In this document: piece by piece, positions 16,012 to 25,477 of the stretch | Layout: every line of letters starts with the position of its first letter | Position numbering within the stretch: the stretch's first letter is position 1 | NCBI RefSeq assembly: GCF_004217185.1 | Contig: NZ_SHKL01000001.1 | Span: 5,702,001 to 5,766,000, forward strand | Direction of reading: 5' to 3' | DNA from: Pseudonocardia sediminis | GTDB lineage: Bacteria > Actinomycetota > Actinomycetes > Mycobacteriales > Pseudonocardiaceae | Length of the DNA: 64,000 nucleotides | Made by a program: the position numbers and the translations under genes | Notes under the pieces: model-generated | What the model saw: the letters and a program-made list of their open reading frames with translations, nothing else | Told to the model about the DNA's origin: nothing | Databases searched by the model: none

Positions 16012-16704
16012 TCAGGCGGGTTTGAACGCCCGGTGCAGCGCGACGGCGCCGCCGGTCAGGTCGCGCCAGGCGACCCGCTCCCAGCCCGCCGCACCGATCC
16101 GCTCGGCCAGCCGCGGCTGCGCCGGCCAGTCCCGGATCGACTCGGCGAGGTAGATGTAGGCGTCCGGGTTCGACGACACGCCGCGGGCGATCGCGGGCAG
16201 CACCCGGGCGAGCATCAGCTCCTGGTAGGCCACGCGGAACGGCGTCCAGGTGGGCGTGGAGAACTCGCAGACGACCAGGCGCCCGCCGGGCCGGGTGACC
16301 CGGGCCAGCTCGGCCAGCCCGGCGTCCGGGTCGGCGACGTTGCGCAGGCCGAACGAGATCGTCACGGCGTCGAAGGACGCGTCGGCGAAGGGCAGGTGCA
16401 GCGCGTCCGCGGCGACCTTCGGGACGTCACGGCGGTACCCGGCGCGCAGCATCCCCTGGGAGAAGTCCGCGGCGACGCACCACGCGCCGTCGCGGGCCAG
16501 CTCGACCGTCGACACCGCGGTGCCCGCGGCCAGGTCGAGGACCTTCTCACCGGGCTGCGGCGCCAGCGCGCGGCGCGTCTGGGCGCGCCAGTAGCGGTCC
16601 TGACCGCCGCTCAGGGCGGTGTTGGTCAGGTCGTAGCGGCGCGCCACGCCGTCGAACATCGTGGCGACGTCGCGCGGATCCTTGTCGAGATCGGCCCGGG
16701 ACAC
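16012..16704 (-). CDS. menG: demethylmenaquinone methyltransferase
   Basis: An S-adenosylmethionine-dependent methyltransferase of the UbiE/MenG family (230 residues) that makes the last step of menaquinone synthesis by methylating demethylmenaquinone. The SAM-binding motif reads VLDLAAGTAVSTVELA, followed by VAADFSQGML, and the family signature ISFGLRNVADPDAGLAEL is present. Since the window holds only menaquinone genes and no ubiquinone pathway, the MenG role is preferred. The start is a GTG at 16704, which places the first residues at SRADLDKDPRDVATMFDGVA; longer in-frame starts run into the 3' end of the neighbour. It is 23 bp downstream of the next gene on the same strand. Confidence 0.93.
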   Translation of the reverse strand: MSRADLDKDPRDVATMFDGVARRYDLTNTALSGGQDRYWRAQTRRALAPQPGEKVLDLAAGTAVSTVELARDGAWCVAADFSQGMLRAGYRRDVPKVAADALHLPFADASFDAVTISFGLRNVADPDAGLAELARVTRPGGRLVVCEFSTPTWTPFRVAYQELMLARVLPAIARGVSSNPDAYIYLAESIRDWPAQPRLAERIGAAGWERVAWRDLTGGAVALHRAFKPA

Positions 16705-16727
16705 GCCCCCGACAGTACGGGCAGCGC

Positions 16728-17288
16728 TCAGCTCAGGTACTCGCGCACGGCCTCCCGCAGCCCGGTCAGGTACTCGGCGCGGGTGCGGGCGGCCAGCGCG
16801 GGCCACTGCGCCGCGGGCACGCTCACCGGGCCGCGCTGCGGGCCGAACGCGCCCATCCCGTGCAGGGCGATCCAGCGATGGTCGTAGTCGTGCGGGGCGC
16901 GCCGGTCCCAGGCGACGCCGGTGATCGCGGCCCGGCGGACCCGGTCGCGGCCGGTGAAGGCCCACCGGTTGATCGGCTCGCCGAACCGTTCACGCAGCAC
17001 GTCGAGGGCGCCGGCCGCGGTCGGGTCCGTGCAGCGGTTCGCGTCGAACCGGGCCCGGACCTGCGCGGCGTAGAACCAGGCGGCGCCCTCGGCGTGGCTC
17101 CCGCGGGCGTGCAGCAGCGCCGCCGCCGCGAACAGCACCGGCGGCATCTGCCGCTGCGGGCGGGCCAGCACGACGTCGAGGGCACCGGTGTCCCCACCGA
17201 GCAGCATCGGCATCAGGCGCGCGGCCTCGGAGGTGTCGACGGCGGCGAGCTCGCCCGACGGTTCGACGTGCACGGTGTGTCCGACCAT
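16728..17288 (-). CDS. conserved hypothetical protein
   Basis: An uncharacterised soluble protein of 186 residues (ATG at 17288; a few in-frame upstream GTG codons could extend it). No signal peptide or membrane helix is visible. The middle is alanine-rich and helical (FAAAALLHARGSHAEGAAWFYAAQVRARFDANRC), somewhat like a Sel1/TPR-type helical hairpin, and the C-terminal half is rich in tryptophan and arginine. It sits between menG and a glycosyltransferase gene on the same strand, with 23 bp to menG, so it may be co-transcribed with menG. No function can be given from the sequence. Confidence 0.7.
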   Translation of the reverse strand: MVGHTVHVEPSGELAAVDTSEAARLMPMLLGGDTGALDVVLARPQRQMPPVLFAAAALLHARGSHAEGAAWFYAAQVRARFDANRCTDPTAAGALDVLRERFGEPINRWAFTGRDRVRRAAITGVAWDRRAPHDYDHRWIALHGMGAFGPQRGPVSVPAAQWPALAARTRAEYLTGLREAVREYLS

Positions 17289-17345
17289 GACGGTGACCCT
17301 GCTCCGCCCGGGACCGGCCCGGATCCGCACGACTACGGAGGCGGT

Positions 17346-18473
17346 TCAGGCCGCCGCGGTCAGGCTGGCCAGCATCCCCTCCACCGACTCGGGCCAGCCG
17401 AACTGCTCGGCGCGCGAGCGGGCGGCGTGCCGTCGACCGTCGGGGTCGGCGGCCAGCACCGTCGTGATCCCGGCGGCGAACGCCTCCGGGGAGTCCTCGG
17501 CGGAGGCGCCGCAGGCCGGGTGCCCGGCGTCGGAGGTGACGATCTCGGGCAGCGCCGAGGACCGCGACACCACCACCGGGGTACCGCTGGCCAGCGCCTC
17601 CAGCGCGGAGAGCCCGAACGTCTCGTGCGGGCCCGGCGCGATCGAGACGTCCGCCGAGGCGAGCAGGCTCGCCAGGCGCGGGCGGTCGCCGACGAAGCCC
17701 AGGAACGTCACCGGGAGCCCGGACGCGCGGCGTTCCAGCGCGGCCCGCCGCGGCCCGTCACCGGCGACGACCAGGTGCACCGACGCGCCCGCGTCGTGCA
17801 GCGCGGCGACGGCGTCGACGCTGCGCTCGGGGTGCTTCTCCGGTGACAGCCGGCCGCAGTGCACCAGCAGCGTGCCCGCACCGGAGACCAGGTCGCGGCG
17901 CAGCCCGGCGTCGTGCCGGCGCGGGGAGAACGTCGCCAGGTCGACCCCGAGCGGGACCTGGCGCACGTTCGCCGCCCCGATCCGGTCGAACTCGGCGCGC
18001 GCGAACGACGTCGTGCACACGACCGTGTCGTAGGCCGCGGCCATCCTCGTGTTGGCCAGGTCGGCCAGCGCGCGGGCGGGCCGGTCCGGGAGCAGGAACT
18101 GGTCGAGCAGCCGGTCGAGGCGCTCGTGCGACACGACGACGCTCGGCACCCCGCGCCGCGCCGCCCACCCGCCGAGGCCGCGCAGCGTGAGCCGGTCGGA
18201 GACCTCGATCGCGTCCGGGCGCAGCCGCTCCAGCAGCCGCGTCACCCGCCACGGGTCGACGGCGCGGTAGCCCCCGGTGCCGGGCAGCAGCGGCGCCGGG
18301 ACCTCGATCCGCCGGATCCCGCCGGGCATGCGCTCGTCGCGGGCACGGGCGCCGGGCACCACGAGCACGACCTCGTGCCCGCGCGCGACGTAGCCCGTGC
18401 CCAGCGCCGTCAGCGCCGTGCGCAGGCCGCCGGAGCGGGGACCGTAGAAGTTCGCGAGCTGGACGATCCGCAC
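17346..18473 (-). CDS. GT4-family glycosyltransferase
   Basis: A retaining GT-B glycosyltransferase (375 residues) with an N-terminal glycine-rich acceptor domain (ANFYGPRSGGLRTALTALG) and a C-terminal donor domain (VHCGRLSPEKHPERSVDA, then GPHETFGLSALEALASGTPV). The EX7E pattern of GT4 enzymes is present in that last segment (E at the start of ETFGLSALE). It starts with GTG at 18473, 4 bp after the stop of the MgtA-like gene, so the two are coupled. The likely donor is a nucleotide sugar such as GDP-mannose, and the product is probably an envelope glycolipid, but the acceptor cannot be read from the sequence. Confidence 0.88.
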   Translation of the reverse strand: MRIVQLANFYGPRSGGLRTALTALGTGYVARGHEVVLVVPGARARDERMPGGIRRIEVPAPLLPGTGGYRAVDPWRVTRLLERLRPDAIEVSDRLTLRGLGGWAARRGVPSVVVSHERLDRLLDQFLLPDRPARALADLANTRMAAAYDTVVCTTSFARAEFDRIGAANVRQVPLGVDLATFSPRRHDAGLRRDLVSGAGTLLVHCGRLSPEKHPERSVDAVAALHDAGASVHLVVAGDGPRRAALERRASGLPVTFLGFVGDRPRLASLLASADVSIAPGPHETFGLSALEALASGTPVVVSRSSALPEIVTSDAGHPACGASAEDSPEAFAAGITTVLAADPDGRRHAARSRAEQFGWPESVEGMLASLTAAA

Positions 18474-18477
18474 CGTC

Positions 18478-19644
18478 TCAGGCCGCGTGCACCGGCACGT
18501 GGCGCTCTCCCGCGCGCAGGACGTCGCCGTAGTGGGCGAGGAGCTCGTCGCCGACCGCGGTCCACGTGCGGCGCAGCACCGACTGCCGGGCGGCCGAGCC
18601 GAACGCGGCCCGGCGTGCCGGGTCGGTCAGCGCCAGGACGGCCTCGCGCAGCTCGCGGTCGGCGGCGTCGGTGGCCGGGTCGCCGGGCTCGCCGCCGTCG
18701 GGCCGCGGCGCGACGAGGTAGCCGGTGAGGCCGGGCAGCACCAGGTCGCGCGGGCCGCCCGCGTCCGGGGCGATCGCCGGGACGCCGGAGGCCAGGGCCT
18801 CCTGCACGGCCTGGCAGAACGTCTCGGCCTGCCCGGTGTGCACGAACACGTCCAGCGAGGCGTAGATGTCGGCGAGCTCGTCACCGCCACGCTGGCCGAG
18901 GAACGCCGCACCCGGCAGCATCTCGCGCAGCCGCTCCGCGCTCGGCCCGTCGCCGACGACGACCAGCCGCACGCCGGGCAGGTCGCCCAGCACGGCGAGG
19001 CGGTCGACCTGCTTCTCCGGGGCCAGACGCCCGACGAACCCGACCAGCAGCTCCCCGTTCGGGGCCAGCCGGGCGCGCCAGGACTCCGAGCGCCGCGACG
19101 GGGTGAAGCGGCGGGTGTCGACGCCGCGGGCCCACTGGTGCACCCGCGCGACACCGCGGTCGCGCAGCGCGCCGGTCGCCCAGCTCGACGGGGCCAGCGT
19201 GCGGTCGGCCTGGTTGTGCAGGCGGCACGTCCAGCGCCACGCCGCCCGGGCGGTCAGCCCGAGGCCGTAGGACGCGGCGAAACCGGCGACGTCGGTCTGG
19301 TAGATCGCGACCGTCGGCACGTTCAGCCGCCGGGCGGCGGCCAGACCGCGGGCGCCGACCACGAACGGCGCCGCCAGGTGCACGACGTCGGGCCGGAACG
19401 TCCGCAGCGCGGTGAGGATCCGCCGGCTCGGCACGCCGACCGGCATCGAGTTGACCACGGGCAGCTCCAGCGCCGGGATCCGGACGACCGGGATGCCCTC
19501 GTGGCTCTCCGGTTCGCTGGCCCCCGGGGCGACGACGAGGACGTCGTGCCCACCGGCGCGCAGGTGCTCGCACACCCTCAGGACCGAGTTGGTGACGCCG
19601 TTGACCACGGGCAGGAAGCATTCGGACACGATGGCGACTCGCAC
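18478..19644 (-). CDS. mgtA: GDP-mannose-dependent alpha-mannosyltransferase, MgtA-like
   Basis: A GT4 glycosyltransferase (388 residues) resembling mycobacterial/corynebacterial MgtA, which transfers mannose to a glucuronosyl-diacylglycerol or related lipid. Seen: the N-terminal Rossmann start RVAIVSECFLPVVNGVTNSV, the donor-site segment VGFVGRLAPEKQVDRL, and the EX7E region QAETFCQAVQEALASGVP. The start is a GTG at 19644. The neighbours menG and menD match the mycobacterial arrangement, in which mgtA lies between menD and the methyltransferase gene; this supports the specific name. Substrate specificity remains an inference. Confidence 0.8.
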   Translation of the reverse strand: MRVAIVSECFLPVVNGVTNSVLRVCEHLRAGGHDVLVVAPGASEPESHEGIPVVRIPALELPVVNSMPVGVPSRRILTALRTFRPDVVHLAAPFVVGARGLAAARRLNVPTVAIYQTDVAGFAASYGLGLTARAAWRWTCRLHNQADRTLAPSSWATGALRDRGVARVHQWARGVDTRRFTPSRRSESWRARLAPNGELLVGFVGRLAPEKQVDRLAVLGDLPGVRLVVVGDGPSAERLREMLPGAAFLGQRGGDELADIYASLDVFVHTGQAETFCQAVQEALASGVPAIAPDAGGPRDLVLPGLTGYLVAPRPDGGEPGDPATDAADRELREAVLALTDPARRAAFGSAARQSVLRRTWTAVGDELLAHYGDVLRAGERHVPVHAA

Positions 19645-19710
19645 GGGGAATGACCATGGTGCGGCGGTGACGCCGGGTGCCGTCCCGCGCGTGACCCGTC
19701 GTCCAACAGT

Positions 19711-19746
19711 CGGCCAACACTGAGCGTCCGGGTACGGAGTTGGCCG
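19711..19746. promoter_or_regulatory. inverted repeat in divergent mgtA / IMPase promoter region
   Basis: CGGCCAAC (19711-19718) and GTTGGCCG (19739-19746) form perfect 8-bp arms 20 bases apart. They lie between two divergent genes with starts at 19644 and 19813, so a shared operator is possible. No regulator is known for it. Confidence 0.3.
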
Positions 19747-19812
19747 GGCCGGCCCCGGCCCGTCATCTCACGGACGCGACGGGGTCACCCCGCACCCCGA
19801 CACTAGGTCCAC

Positions 19813-20646
19813 ATGACGGTCGCCTCGTTGCCGCTCCCCCAGCTCCCGACGCCGGAGCCGGTCGACCCCGGTCTGCTCTCCCGCGCGCTGGAGGCGGCCG
19901 GACGGCTGGCCAACGACGCCGCCGAGGTCATCTCGGCGACGATCGGGCGCGACCACTCCGGTGGCCGCCCCGCCACCACCGGGACGAAGGCGAACCCCTT
20001 CGACTGGGTCACCGACACCGACCGCACCCTGGAACGCCACACGCGCCGGGTGCTGGCCGCGGAGTTCCCGTTGTTCCCGGTCGTCGGCGAGGAGTACGGC
20101 GCCGACGCCGCGGCCGAGCACGCGCCGATGCGCTGGGTCGTCGACCCGGTGGACGGCACGGCGAACTACGTCGCCGGCCTGCCCTGGTGCGCCTACAGCC
20201 TCGCGCTCGTCGACGCCTCCGGCCCGGCCGTCGGGGTGGTCGCCGACCCGGGGCGCGGGCAGATCTACGCCGCCGCGCGCGGGCGGGGCTTCCGGGCGAA
20301 CGGCGTCCCGGTCCGCGCCCTGGCCCAGCCGGTCGTGGCGGGCTCGCTGGTCTGCGCGGAGGACCCGGAGGCCGGGTTCGTGAGCCGGGTCCGGAACGCG
20401 CACGCGGGCGTCCGGGTGCTGGGCTCGGCCGCGCTCGCGGTCACCCAGGTCGCGCTGGGCCACGCGGTGGCCGCGGTGCTGGAGCGCTACCACGAGTGGG
20501 ACGTCGCAGGGGCGCTGTGCCTGGCCCGCGAGGCCGGGGCGGTCGTGGTCGACCGGTCCGGGCGGCCGGACCCGATGCCCTCGGGCGGCCTGCTGGTCGT
20601 CCGGCCCGAGGTCTGTCACGAGATGCTGCGGCTCTGGTGGGGTTAG
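19813..20646 (+). CDS. inositol monophosphatase family protein
   Basis: A Mg2+-dependent phosphatase of the inositol monophosphatase fold (277 residues). The metal-binding motifs are clear: GEEYG, then DPVDGTANYVAGLPW, and the C-terminal WDVAGA. Family members hydrolyse myo-inositol 1-phosphate, histidinol phosphate or 3'-phosphoadenosine 5'-phosphate; the sequence alone does not choose between them. Because it stands beside mannosyltransferases, a role in making inositol for phosphatidylinositol mannosides is attractive but unproven. It starts at ATG 19813 and is divergent from mgtA. Confidence 0.88.
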   Translation: MTVASLPLPQLPTPEPVDPGLLSRALEAAGRLANDAAEVISATIGRDHSGGRPATTGTKANPFDWVTDTDRTLERHTRRVLAAEFPLFPVVGEEYGADAAAEHAPMRWVVDPVDGTANYVAGLPWCAYSLALVDASGPAVGVVADPGRGQIYAAARGRGFRANGVPVRALAQPVVAGSLVCAEDPEAGFVSRVRNAHAGVRVLGSAALAVTQVALGHAVAAVLERYHEWDVAGALCLAREAGAVVVDRSGRPDPMPSGGLLVVRPEVCHEMLRLWWG

Positions 20647-20663
20647 ACCCGGGTTGGACCCGC

Positions 20664-21131
20664 TCAGGCGGCGGCACGACGGCGACGCAGCCACACGATG
20701 ACCGGCGCCAGGACCAGCCACAGCACGACCAGCCCGCCGGCCATCGGCAGGATCCCGTCGACGGCGCTGCGCCCGGCCACCCGGACCCGCAACGGGTTCG
20801 TCGTGTCGTACTCCACGTAGATGCTCTGCCCGGCCTCGAGCCCCGCCGGGTAGTACACGGCCGGGGTGCGGAGCCCGCCCTGGTCGTCGACGAACTGCAC
20901 GACGGTGCGCCAGTACGTCGACCCGTCCAGCACGCTCGCGGCGGTGGTCGCGCGGTTCGAGGCGATCCGGACGTCGTCGACGAACGCCCCGGCCAGCGCC
21001 AGCACGGCCAGCACCGTGAGCACGACGCCGAGACCGATCAGGATCTCCGGGATGCGGCGCCGGGCGGCCCGCAGCAGCCGGGCCGCGGTGGCCCGGCTCT
21101 CGGCCAGGACGTCGCTCGCGGGACTGGTCAC
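20664..21131 (-). CDS. DUF3592-type membrane protein
   Basis: A small membrane protein (155 residues) with two predicted transmembrane helices, at about residues 29-50 (ILIGLGVVLTVLAVLALAGAF) and 128-147 (LPMAGGLVVLWLVLAPVIVW). The loop between them forms an extracytoplasmic beta domain of the DUF3592 type (WRTVVQFVDDQGGLRTPAV, QSIYVEYDTTNPLRVRV), and a basic tail follows. It uses a GTG start at 21131, is convergent with the IMPase gene and divergent from menF. A membrane gene occupies the corresponding place next to menD in mycobacteria. The function is unknown. Confidence 0.78.
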   Translation of the reverse strand: MTSPASDVLAESRATAARLLRAARRRIPEILIGLGVVLTVLAVLALAGAFVDDVRIASNRATTAASVLDGSTYWRTVVQFVDDQGGLRTPAVYYPAGLEAGQSIYVEYDTTNPLRVRVAGRSAVDGILPMAGGLVVLWLVLAPVIVWLRRRRAAA

Positions 21132-21225
21132 GGCACCCGATCCTAGGGCTGCGACGATCGGGTGTGGCCGGTGCCTCCCAACGCCAACCGCACGCGGGCG
21201 TCGGCCGTTGCCTACTCTCGAAGGC

Positions 21226-22503
21226 GTGACTGCCGCACCGGCCACCACGGCGCTGCGGGTCCGGACACGGCCGATCCGGCTGACCGGCCCGTTGCTCGAC
21301 GTGCTGCCCGCGGACTCCGGTGTGCTCAGCTGGGTGCGCGAGGGCGAGGGCATCGTCGGGTGGGGCGAGGTCGCACGGTTCACCGGCACCGGGCCCGACC
21401 GTTTCGCCGACGCCGACCGCTGGTGGCAGGAGTTCTGCGCGGGCCTCGACGTCCGCGACGACGTGGCGCTGCCGGGTACCGGGGCGGTCGCGTTCGCCAG
21501 CTTCACCTTCGCCGACGACTCCCCCGGCTCGGTGCTGGTCGTGCCGCGGGTCGTCGTCGGGCGCCGTGGCTCGCGGGCCTGGATGACCGAGATCGTCCCG
21601 GCCGGCGGCCCGGAACCCGCACCGAGTGCGCTGCCCGCCGTGACGCCGGTCCGTCCGGGCGGGCGGCTGCGCTACTCCGACGGACGGGTCTCGCCGAGCC
21701 GCTACCGCACCGTCGTCGCCGAGGCCGCGCGCCGGATGCGCGCTGGCGAGCTCGGCAAGGCCGTCCTGGCGCACGACGTCGTCGCCCGCGCCGAGACGCC
21801 GCTGGACCCGCGATTCCTGCTGCACGGGCTGTCCCGCGGCTACCCGACGTGCTGGAGCTACGCCGTCGACGGGCTGGTCGGGGCCACCCCGGAGCTGCTC
21901 CTGCGCCTGAGCGACGGGCTCGTCGAGTCGCGGGTGCTGGCCGGGACGATCTGGCCGGGCGAGCGGCGCGACCAGACCCCGTCGACGTCGTCGGGGACCT
22001 ACGACCTGGGCGGCGCGCTGTTCGGCTCCGGCAAGGACCGCCGCGAGCACGCCTACGCCGTCGACTCCCTCGCCGCGTCGCTGCGCCCGCTCGTGCGCGA
22101 CCTCGAGGTCCCCGCGGCGCCGCGCGTGCTGACCCTGCCGAACGTCTCGCACCTGGCCAGCGACGTGCGCGGGCACCTCGACCCGGCGCGTCCGGTGTCG
22201 CTGCTCGGGCTGCTCGGCGCCGTGCACCCGACCGCCGCCGTCGGCGGGACCCCGACCGCCGCGGCCGCCGCGCTGATCTCCGAGATCGAGGGGATGGACC
22301 GCGGCCGCTACGCCGGGCCGGTCGGCTACCTCGACACCCGCGGCGGCGGTGAGCTGGGCATCGCGCTGCGCTGCGCCGAGCTCGACGGCGCCACGGCGCG
22401 GCTGTTCGCCGGCTGCGGGATCGTCGCGGACTCCGACCCCGACGTCGAGGTCCGGGAGGCCGCGGCGAAGATGCGCGCGGTCCGCGAGGCGTTGCAGGGC
22501 TGA
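21226..22503 (+). CDS. menF: isochorismate synthase
   Basis: A chorismate-utilising enzyme (425 residues) that converts chorismate to isochorismate, the first committed step to menaquinone. The C-terminal catalytic domain contains LGKAVLAHDVVARAETPLDP, GATPELLLRLSDGLVESRVLAGT and the closing IALRCAELDGATARLFAGCGIVADSDP, all typical of MenF/EntC. The GTG start at 21226 has an AAGG upstream. menD is convergent immediately downstream (16 bp between stops). An EntC-type siderophore role is the alternative, but no siderophore genes are nearby. Confidence 0.9.
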   Translation: MTAAPATTALRVRTRPIRLTGPLLDVLPADSGVLSWVREGEGIVGWGEVARFTGTGPDRFADADRWWQEFCAGLDVRDDVALPGTGAVAFASFTFADDSPGSVLVVPRVVVGRRGSRAWMTEIVPAGGPEPAPSALPAVTPVRPGGRLRYSDGRVSPSRYRTVVAEAARRMRAGELGKAVLAHDVVARAETPLDPRFLLHGLSRGYPTCWSYAVDGLVGATPELLLRLSDGLVESRVLAGTIWPGERRDQTPSTSSGTYDLGGALFGSGKDRREHAYAVDSLAASLRPLVRDLEVPAAPRVLTLPNVSHLASDVRGHLDPARPVSLLGLLGAVHPTAAVGGTPTAAAAALISEIEGMDRGRYAGPVGYLDTRGGGELGIALRCAELDGATARLFAGCGIVADSDPDVEVREAAAKMRAVREALQG

Positions 22504-22519
22504 GACCCCGCGCCGCGGC

Positions 22520-24196
22520 TCAGCCGGTCCGGACCCGTTCCACCGCCCGGTCGGCGGCGCGCTCGACGATCCCCCGCAGCGCGGCGTGGGTGTCCCGGAG
22601 GCCGTCGCGGCGCGCCCGCACCTCGACGATCCGCACGCCCGCGCCCCGCTGTGCGACGAGGTCGGCGGGGTCGCCGGTGAACCGCGCGTAGCCGATCCCC
22701 GCGGCCGAGGCCAGCGCCTGCAGGTCCACCCCGGTCGGGGTGCCGAACACCCGCTCGAACGAGCGCGCGTGCTGCTCCGACCCCTGTTCGAGCAGGTGGA
22801 AGATGCCGCCGCCGTCGTCGTTGAGCACGACCAGCGTCAGGTCCGGGCGCGGCTCGTACGGGCCCAGGTAGAGCCCGGTCGTGTCGTGCAGCAGCGTCAG
22901 GTCGCCGAGCAGGGCGACGGTCGGGCCGTCGTGGGCCAGGGCCGCGCCGACGGCGGTGGACACCGTGCCGTCGATGCCGGCGACGCCGCGGTTGGCCCGC
23001 ATCGTGAGCCCGGCCCGCGGCGCGGCGGCCAGGGCGACGTCGCGCACCGGGTTCGACGAGCCGATCACCAGCTGCGCGCCGCCGGGCTGGGCGGCCACCA
23101 GGTCGCGGGCCAGGCGCAGGCCGGGGGCGCCGTCGCCCTCGCCGGAGGACAGGGCGGCGTCCAGCGCGGCCGAGGCGGCCCCGTCGGCGGCGTGCCAGGC
23201 GTCGCGGAACTCCGGCGGCGGGCGCAGCGGCGGCACCGAGCCGACCGCGCGCACGGCACCGGCGACGTCGGTCCAGGGCTCGCCGTGCGCCCCGGCGACG
23301 GCGTACACGGCGACGCCGGGGTCGGCGAGCAGCGCGGAGACGCCGCGGTGCAGCGTCGGGCGGCCCACCACCAGCACCTGTTCCGGGCGCAGCTCCGGGC
23401 GGCCGAGCAGCCAGGGCGCGGTCCGGGTGGCGTGGCACCACAGCGGTGAGGACGGCTCCGCGACGACGGGGGCGCCCGCGAGCAGCGCCGGGTCGACGTC
23501 CGGCCCCCCGGACCCGGCGACGACCAGCGTCGGGGCGGAGGGGTCCAGCGGCAGCGGCGGCGCGGCGCGGTGCACCGGGGAGACCTCGGTCCACGGCAGC
23601 CCGTCCGGACGTCCGCCCAGGTCACCGGCCCTGCCGGCGTCGCCGTCGGGGACGAGCGGCTCGAGGAACGGGAGGTTCAGCTGAACCGGCCCCGGGGGCG
23701 TCCCGGGTGCCCCGGTCGCGGCGGCGACGGCCCGGGCGACCGTGGACCGCCAGCGGGCCGGGGCGCGCGGGTCGTCGGTGGCGACCGCCGTCGCGCCGGT
23801 CCAGCGCACCGCGGCGCCGAAGATCCGCGACTGGTCGATCGTCTGGCTGGCGCCGGTGCCGAGCAGCTCCGGCGGGCGGTCCGAGGTCAGCGCGAGCAGC
23901 GCCACCCCGGCGTGCGAGGCCTCCAGCACGGCCGGGTGCAGGTTCGCCACCGCCGTCCCGGACGTGACGACCACCGGCACCGGGCGTCCGGAGGACAGCG
24001 ACAATCCCAGGGCCAGGAACCCGGCGGTGCGCTCGTCGGTGCGCACGTGCAGGCGGATCCGCCCGGCGGTGTCCGCGTCGCGCAGGGCGAACGCCATCGG
24101 GGCGTTGCGCGAGCCCGGGCACAGCACCGCCTCGGCCACGCCGCACCGGGCGAGCTCGTCGACGATCACCCGGGCCTGGGTGGTGGACGGGTTCAT
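22520..24196 (-). CDS. menD: 2-succinyl-5-enolpyruvyl-6-hydroxy-3-cyclohexene-1-carboxylate synthase
   Basis: A thiamine-diphosphate enzyme (558 residues) that joins 2-oxoglutarate and isochorismate in menaquinone synthesis. The N-terminal Pyr domain begins MNPSTTQARVIVDELARCGV and has CPGSRNAPMAFAL. The C-terminal domain holds the ThDP/Mg motif GDLTLLHDTTGL through LNDDGGGIFHLL. The length is normal. The start is the ATG at 24196; the longer in-frame extension is in the divergent promoter region and carries no family sequence. It follows menF in the pathway. Confidence 0.96.
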   Translation of the reverse strand: MNPSTTQARVIVDELARCGVAEAVLCPGSRNAPMAFALRDADTAGRIRLHVRTDERTAGFLALGLSLSSGRPVPVVVTSGTAVANLHPAVLEASHAGVALLALTSDRPPELLGTGASQTIDQSRIFGAAVRWTGATAVATDDPRAPARWRSTVARAVAAATGAPGTPPGPVQLNLPFLEPLVPDGDAGRAGDLGGRPDGLPWTEVSPVHRAAPPLPLDPSAPTLVVAGSGGPDVDPALLAGAPVVAEPSSPLWCHATRTAPWLLGRPELRPEQVLVVGRPTLHRGVSALLADPGVAVYAVAGAHGEPWTDVAGAVRAVGSVPPLRPPPEFRDAWHAADGAASAALDAALSSGEGDGAPGLRLARDLVAAQPGGAQLVIGSSNPVRDVALAAAPRAGLTMRANRGVAGIDGTVSTAVGAALAHDGPTVALLGDLTLLHDTTGLYLGPYEPRPDLTLVVLNDDGGGIFHLLEQGSEQHARSFERVFGTPTGVDLQALASAAGIGYARFTGDPADLVAQRGAGVRIVEVRARRDGLRDTHAALRGIVERAADRAVERVRTG

Positions 24197-24371
24197 TCCC
24201 CCGAGCCTAAGCCGCGTCCGGGGAGTCGCGCGGGTGTCGGTGGTCGCACCGCTCAAACGTGATGATCGCCAAGGCCCGGACGGGAAGGTCCCGCCGCCCA
24301 CGGGTCGTTGAACCCTCACAGAAGTCGAGCGCGTCGATCCGCGCCCCGATCTACGAGAGGACGACCTCACC

Positions 24372-25454
24372 GTGAGCACCCCGCTCTCCCCCGACAGCCC
24401 GCTCCTGCGCCCGGAGACCGTCGGCGCCTGGTCGCTGGCGAACCGCGTGTGGCTCGCGCCGCTGACCCGCAACCGCGCCGACGCCGACGGCACCCCGAAC
24501 GCGCTGCAGGCGGAGTACTACGCCCAGCGCGCCGGTGCCGGCCTGATCGTCAGCGAGGGCAGCCAGCCCTCCGCCGTCGGCCAGGGCTACCCGAACACCC
24601 CGGGCGTCTACAGCGACGCCCACAAGGCCGGCTGGGCCCGCGTCGCCGACGCCGTGCACGAGAAGGACGGCACGATCGTCGTGCAGCTGATGCACGCCGG
24701 TCGCATCTCGCACACCGACTCCAACGGCGGCGCCACGCCGGTCTCGTCGTCGGCCGTGCAGGCCGCGGGCCAGATCTTCACCGCGAACGGCATGCAGGAC
24801 CACAGCACGCCGCGTGCCCTCGAGGCCGATGAGCTCCCCGGCGTCGCGCAGGAGTTCGCCCACGCCGCGAAGCTGGCCGTCGACGCCGGTATCGACGGCG
24901 TGGAGCTGCACGCCGCCAACGGCTACCTGCTGCACCAGTTCCAGGCCGACGGCGTGAACGCCCGCACCGACGCCTACGGCGGGTCCGCGGAGAACCGCGC
25001 CCGGTTCACCCTCGAGGTCGCGAAGGCCACCGTCGACGCCATCGGCGCCGACCGGGTCGGCATCCGGATCTCCCCCGGGCACCCGTTCAACGACATCACC
25101 GAGGACGACCTGTCGGTCTACGAGGTCCTCGTGTCCGGCCTGGCCGCGCTCGGCCTCGCCTACCTGCACGTGATCGCCGAGGCCGACGACCCGATCGTGG
25201 ACAAGCTGCGCTCCGCGTGGCCGACGACGTTCGTGCTCAACACCGGCTTCGGGACCGACTCCGACCGCGACGTCCTGGCCGAGCTGATCGAGAACGGCAC
25301 CACCGACGCCGTGGCGGTCGGCCGCCCGTTCCTGGCCAACCCGGACCTCGTCCGGCGCTGGACCCGGGGCGCCGAGCTCAACGAGCCGCAGCAGGAGACG
25401 TTCTACGGCGGCGGCGCCGAGGGCTACACCGACTACCCGGCCCTGCAGTCCTGA
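24372..25454 (+). CDS. old yellow enzyme family alkene reductase
   Basis: An FMN-dependent NAD(P)H:ene-reductase (360 residues) of the NemA/old-yellow-enzyme family, which reduces activated C=C bonds and sometimes nitro compounds. Visible motifs: VWLAPLTRNRAD at the barrel start, QLMHAGRISH, the substrate-binding HAANGYLLHQF (His and Asn of the active site, followed by Tyr), and the phosphate-binding end VAVGRPFLANPDL. The GTG start has GAGAGGACG about 10 bases upstream. It is divergent from menD and ends before a strong bidirectional hairpin. Confidence 0.9.
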   Translation: MSTPLSPDSPLLRPETVGAWSLANRVWLAPLTRNRADADGTPNALQAEYYAQRAGAGLIVSEGSQPSAVGQGYPNTPGVYSDAHKAGWARVADAVHEKDGTIVVQLMHAGRISHTDSNGGATPVSSSAVQAAGQIFTANGMQDHSTPRALEADELPGVAQEFAHAAKLAVDAGIDGVELHAANGYLLHQFQADGVNARTDAYGGSAENRARFTLEVAKATVDAIGADRVGIRISPGHPFNDITEDDLSVYEVLVSGLAALGLAYLHVIAEADDPIVDKLRSAWPTTFVLNTGFGTDSDRDVLAELIENGTTDAVAVGRPFLANPDLVRRWTRGAELNEPQQETFYGGGAEGYTDYPALQS

Positions 25455-25477
25455 TCCGGTTCGGCTGAACCGCACTC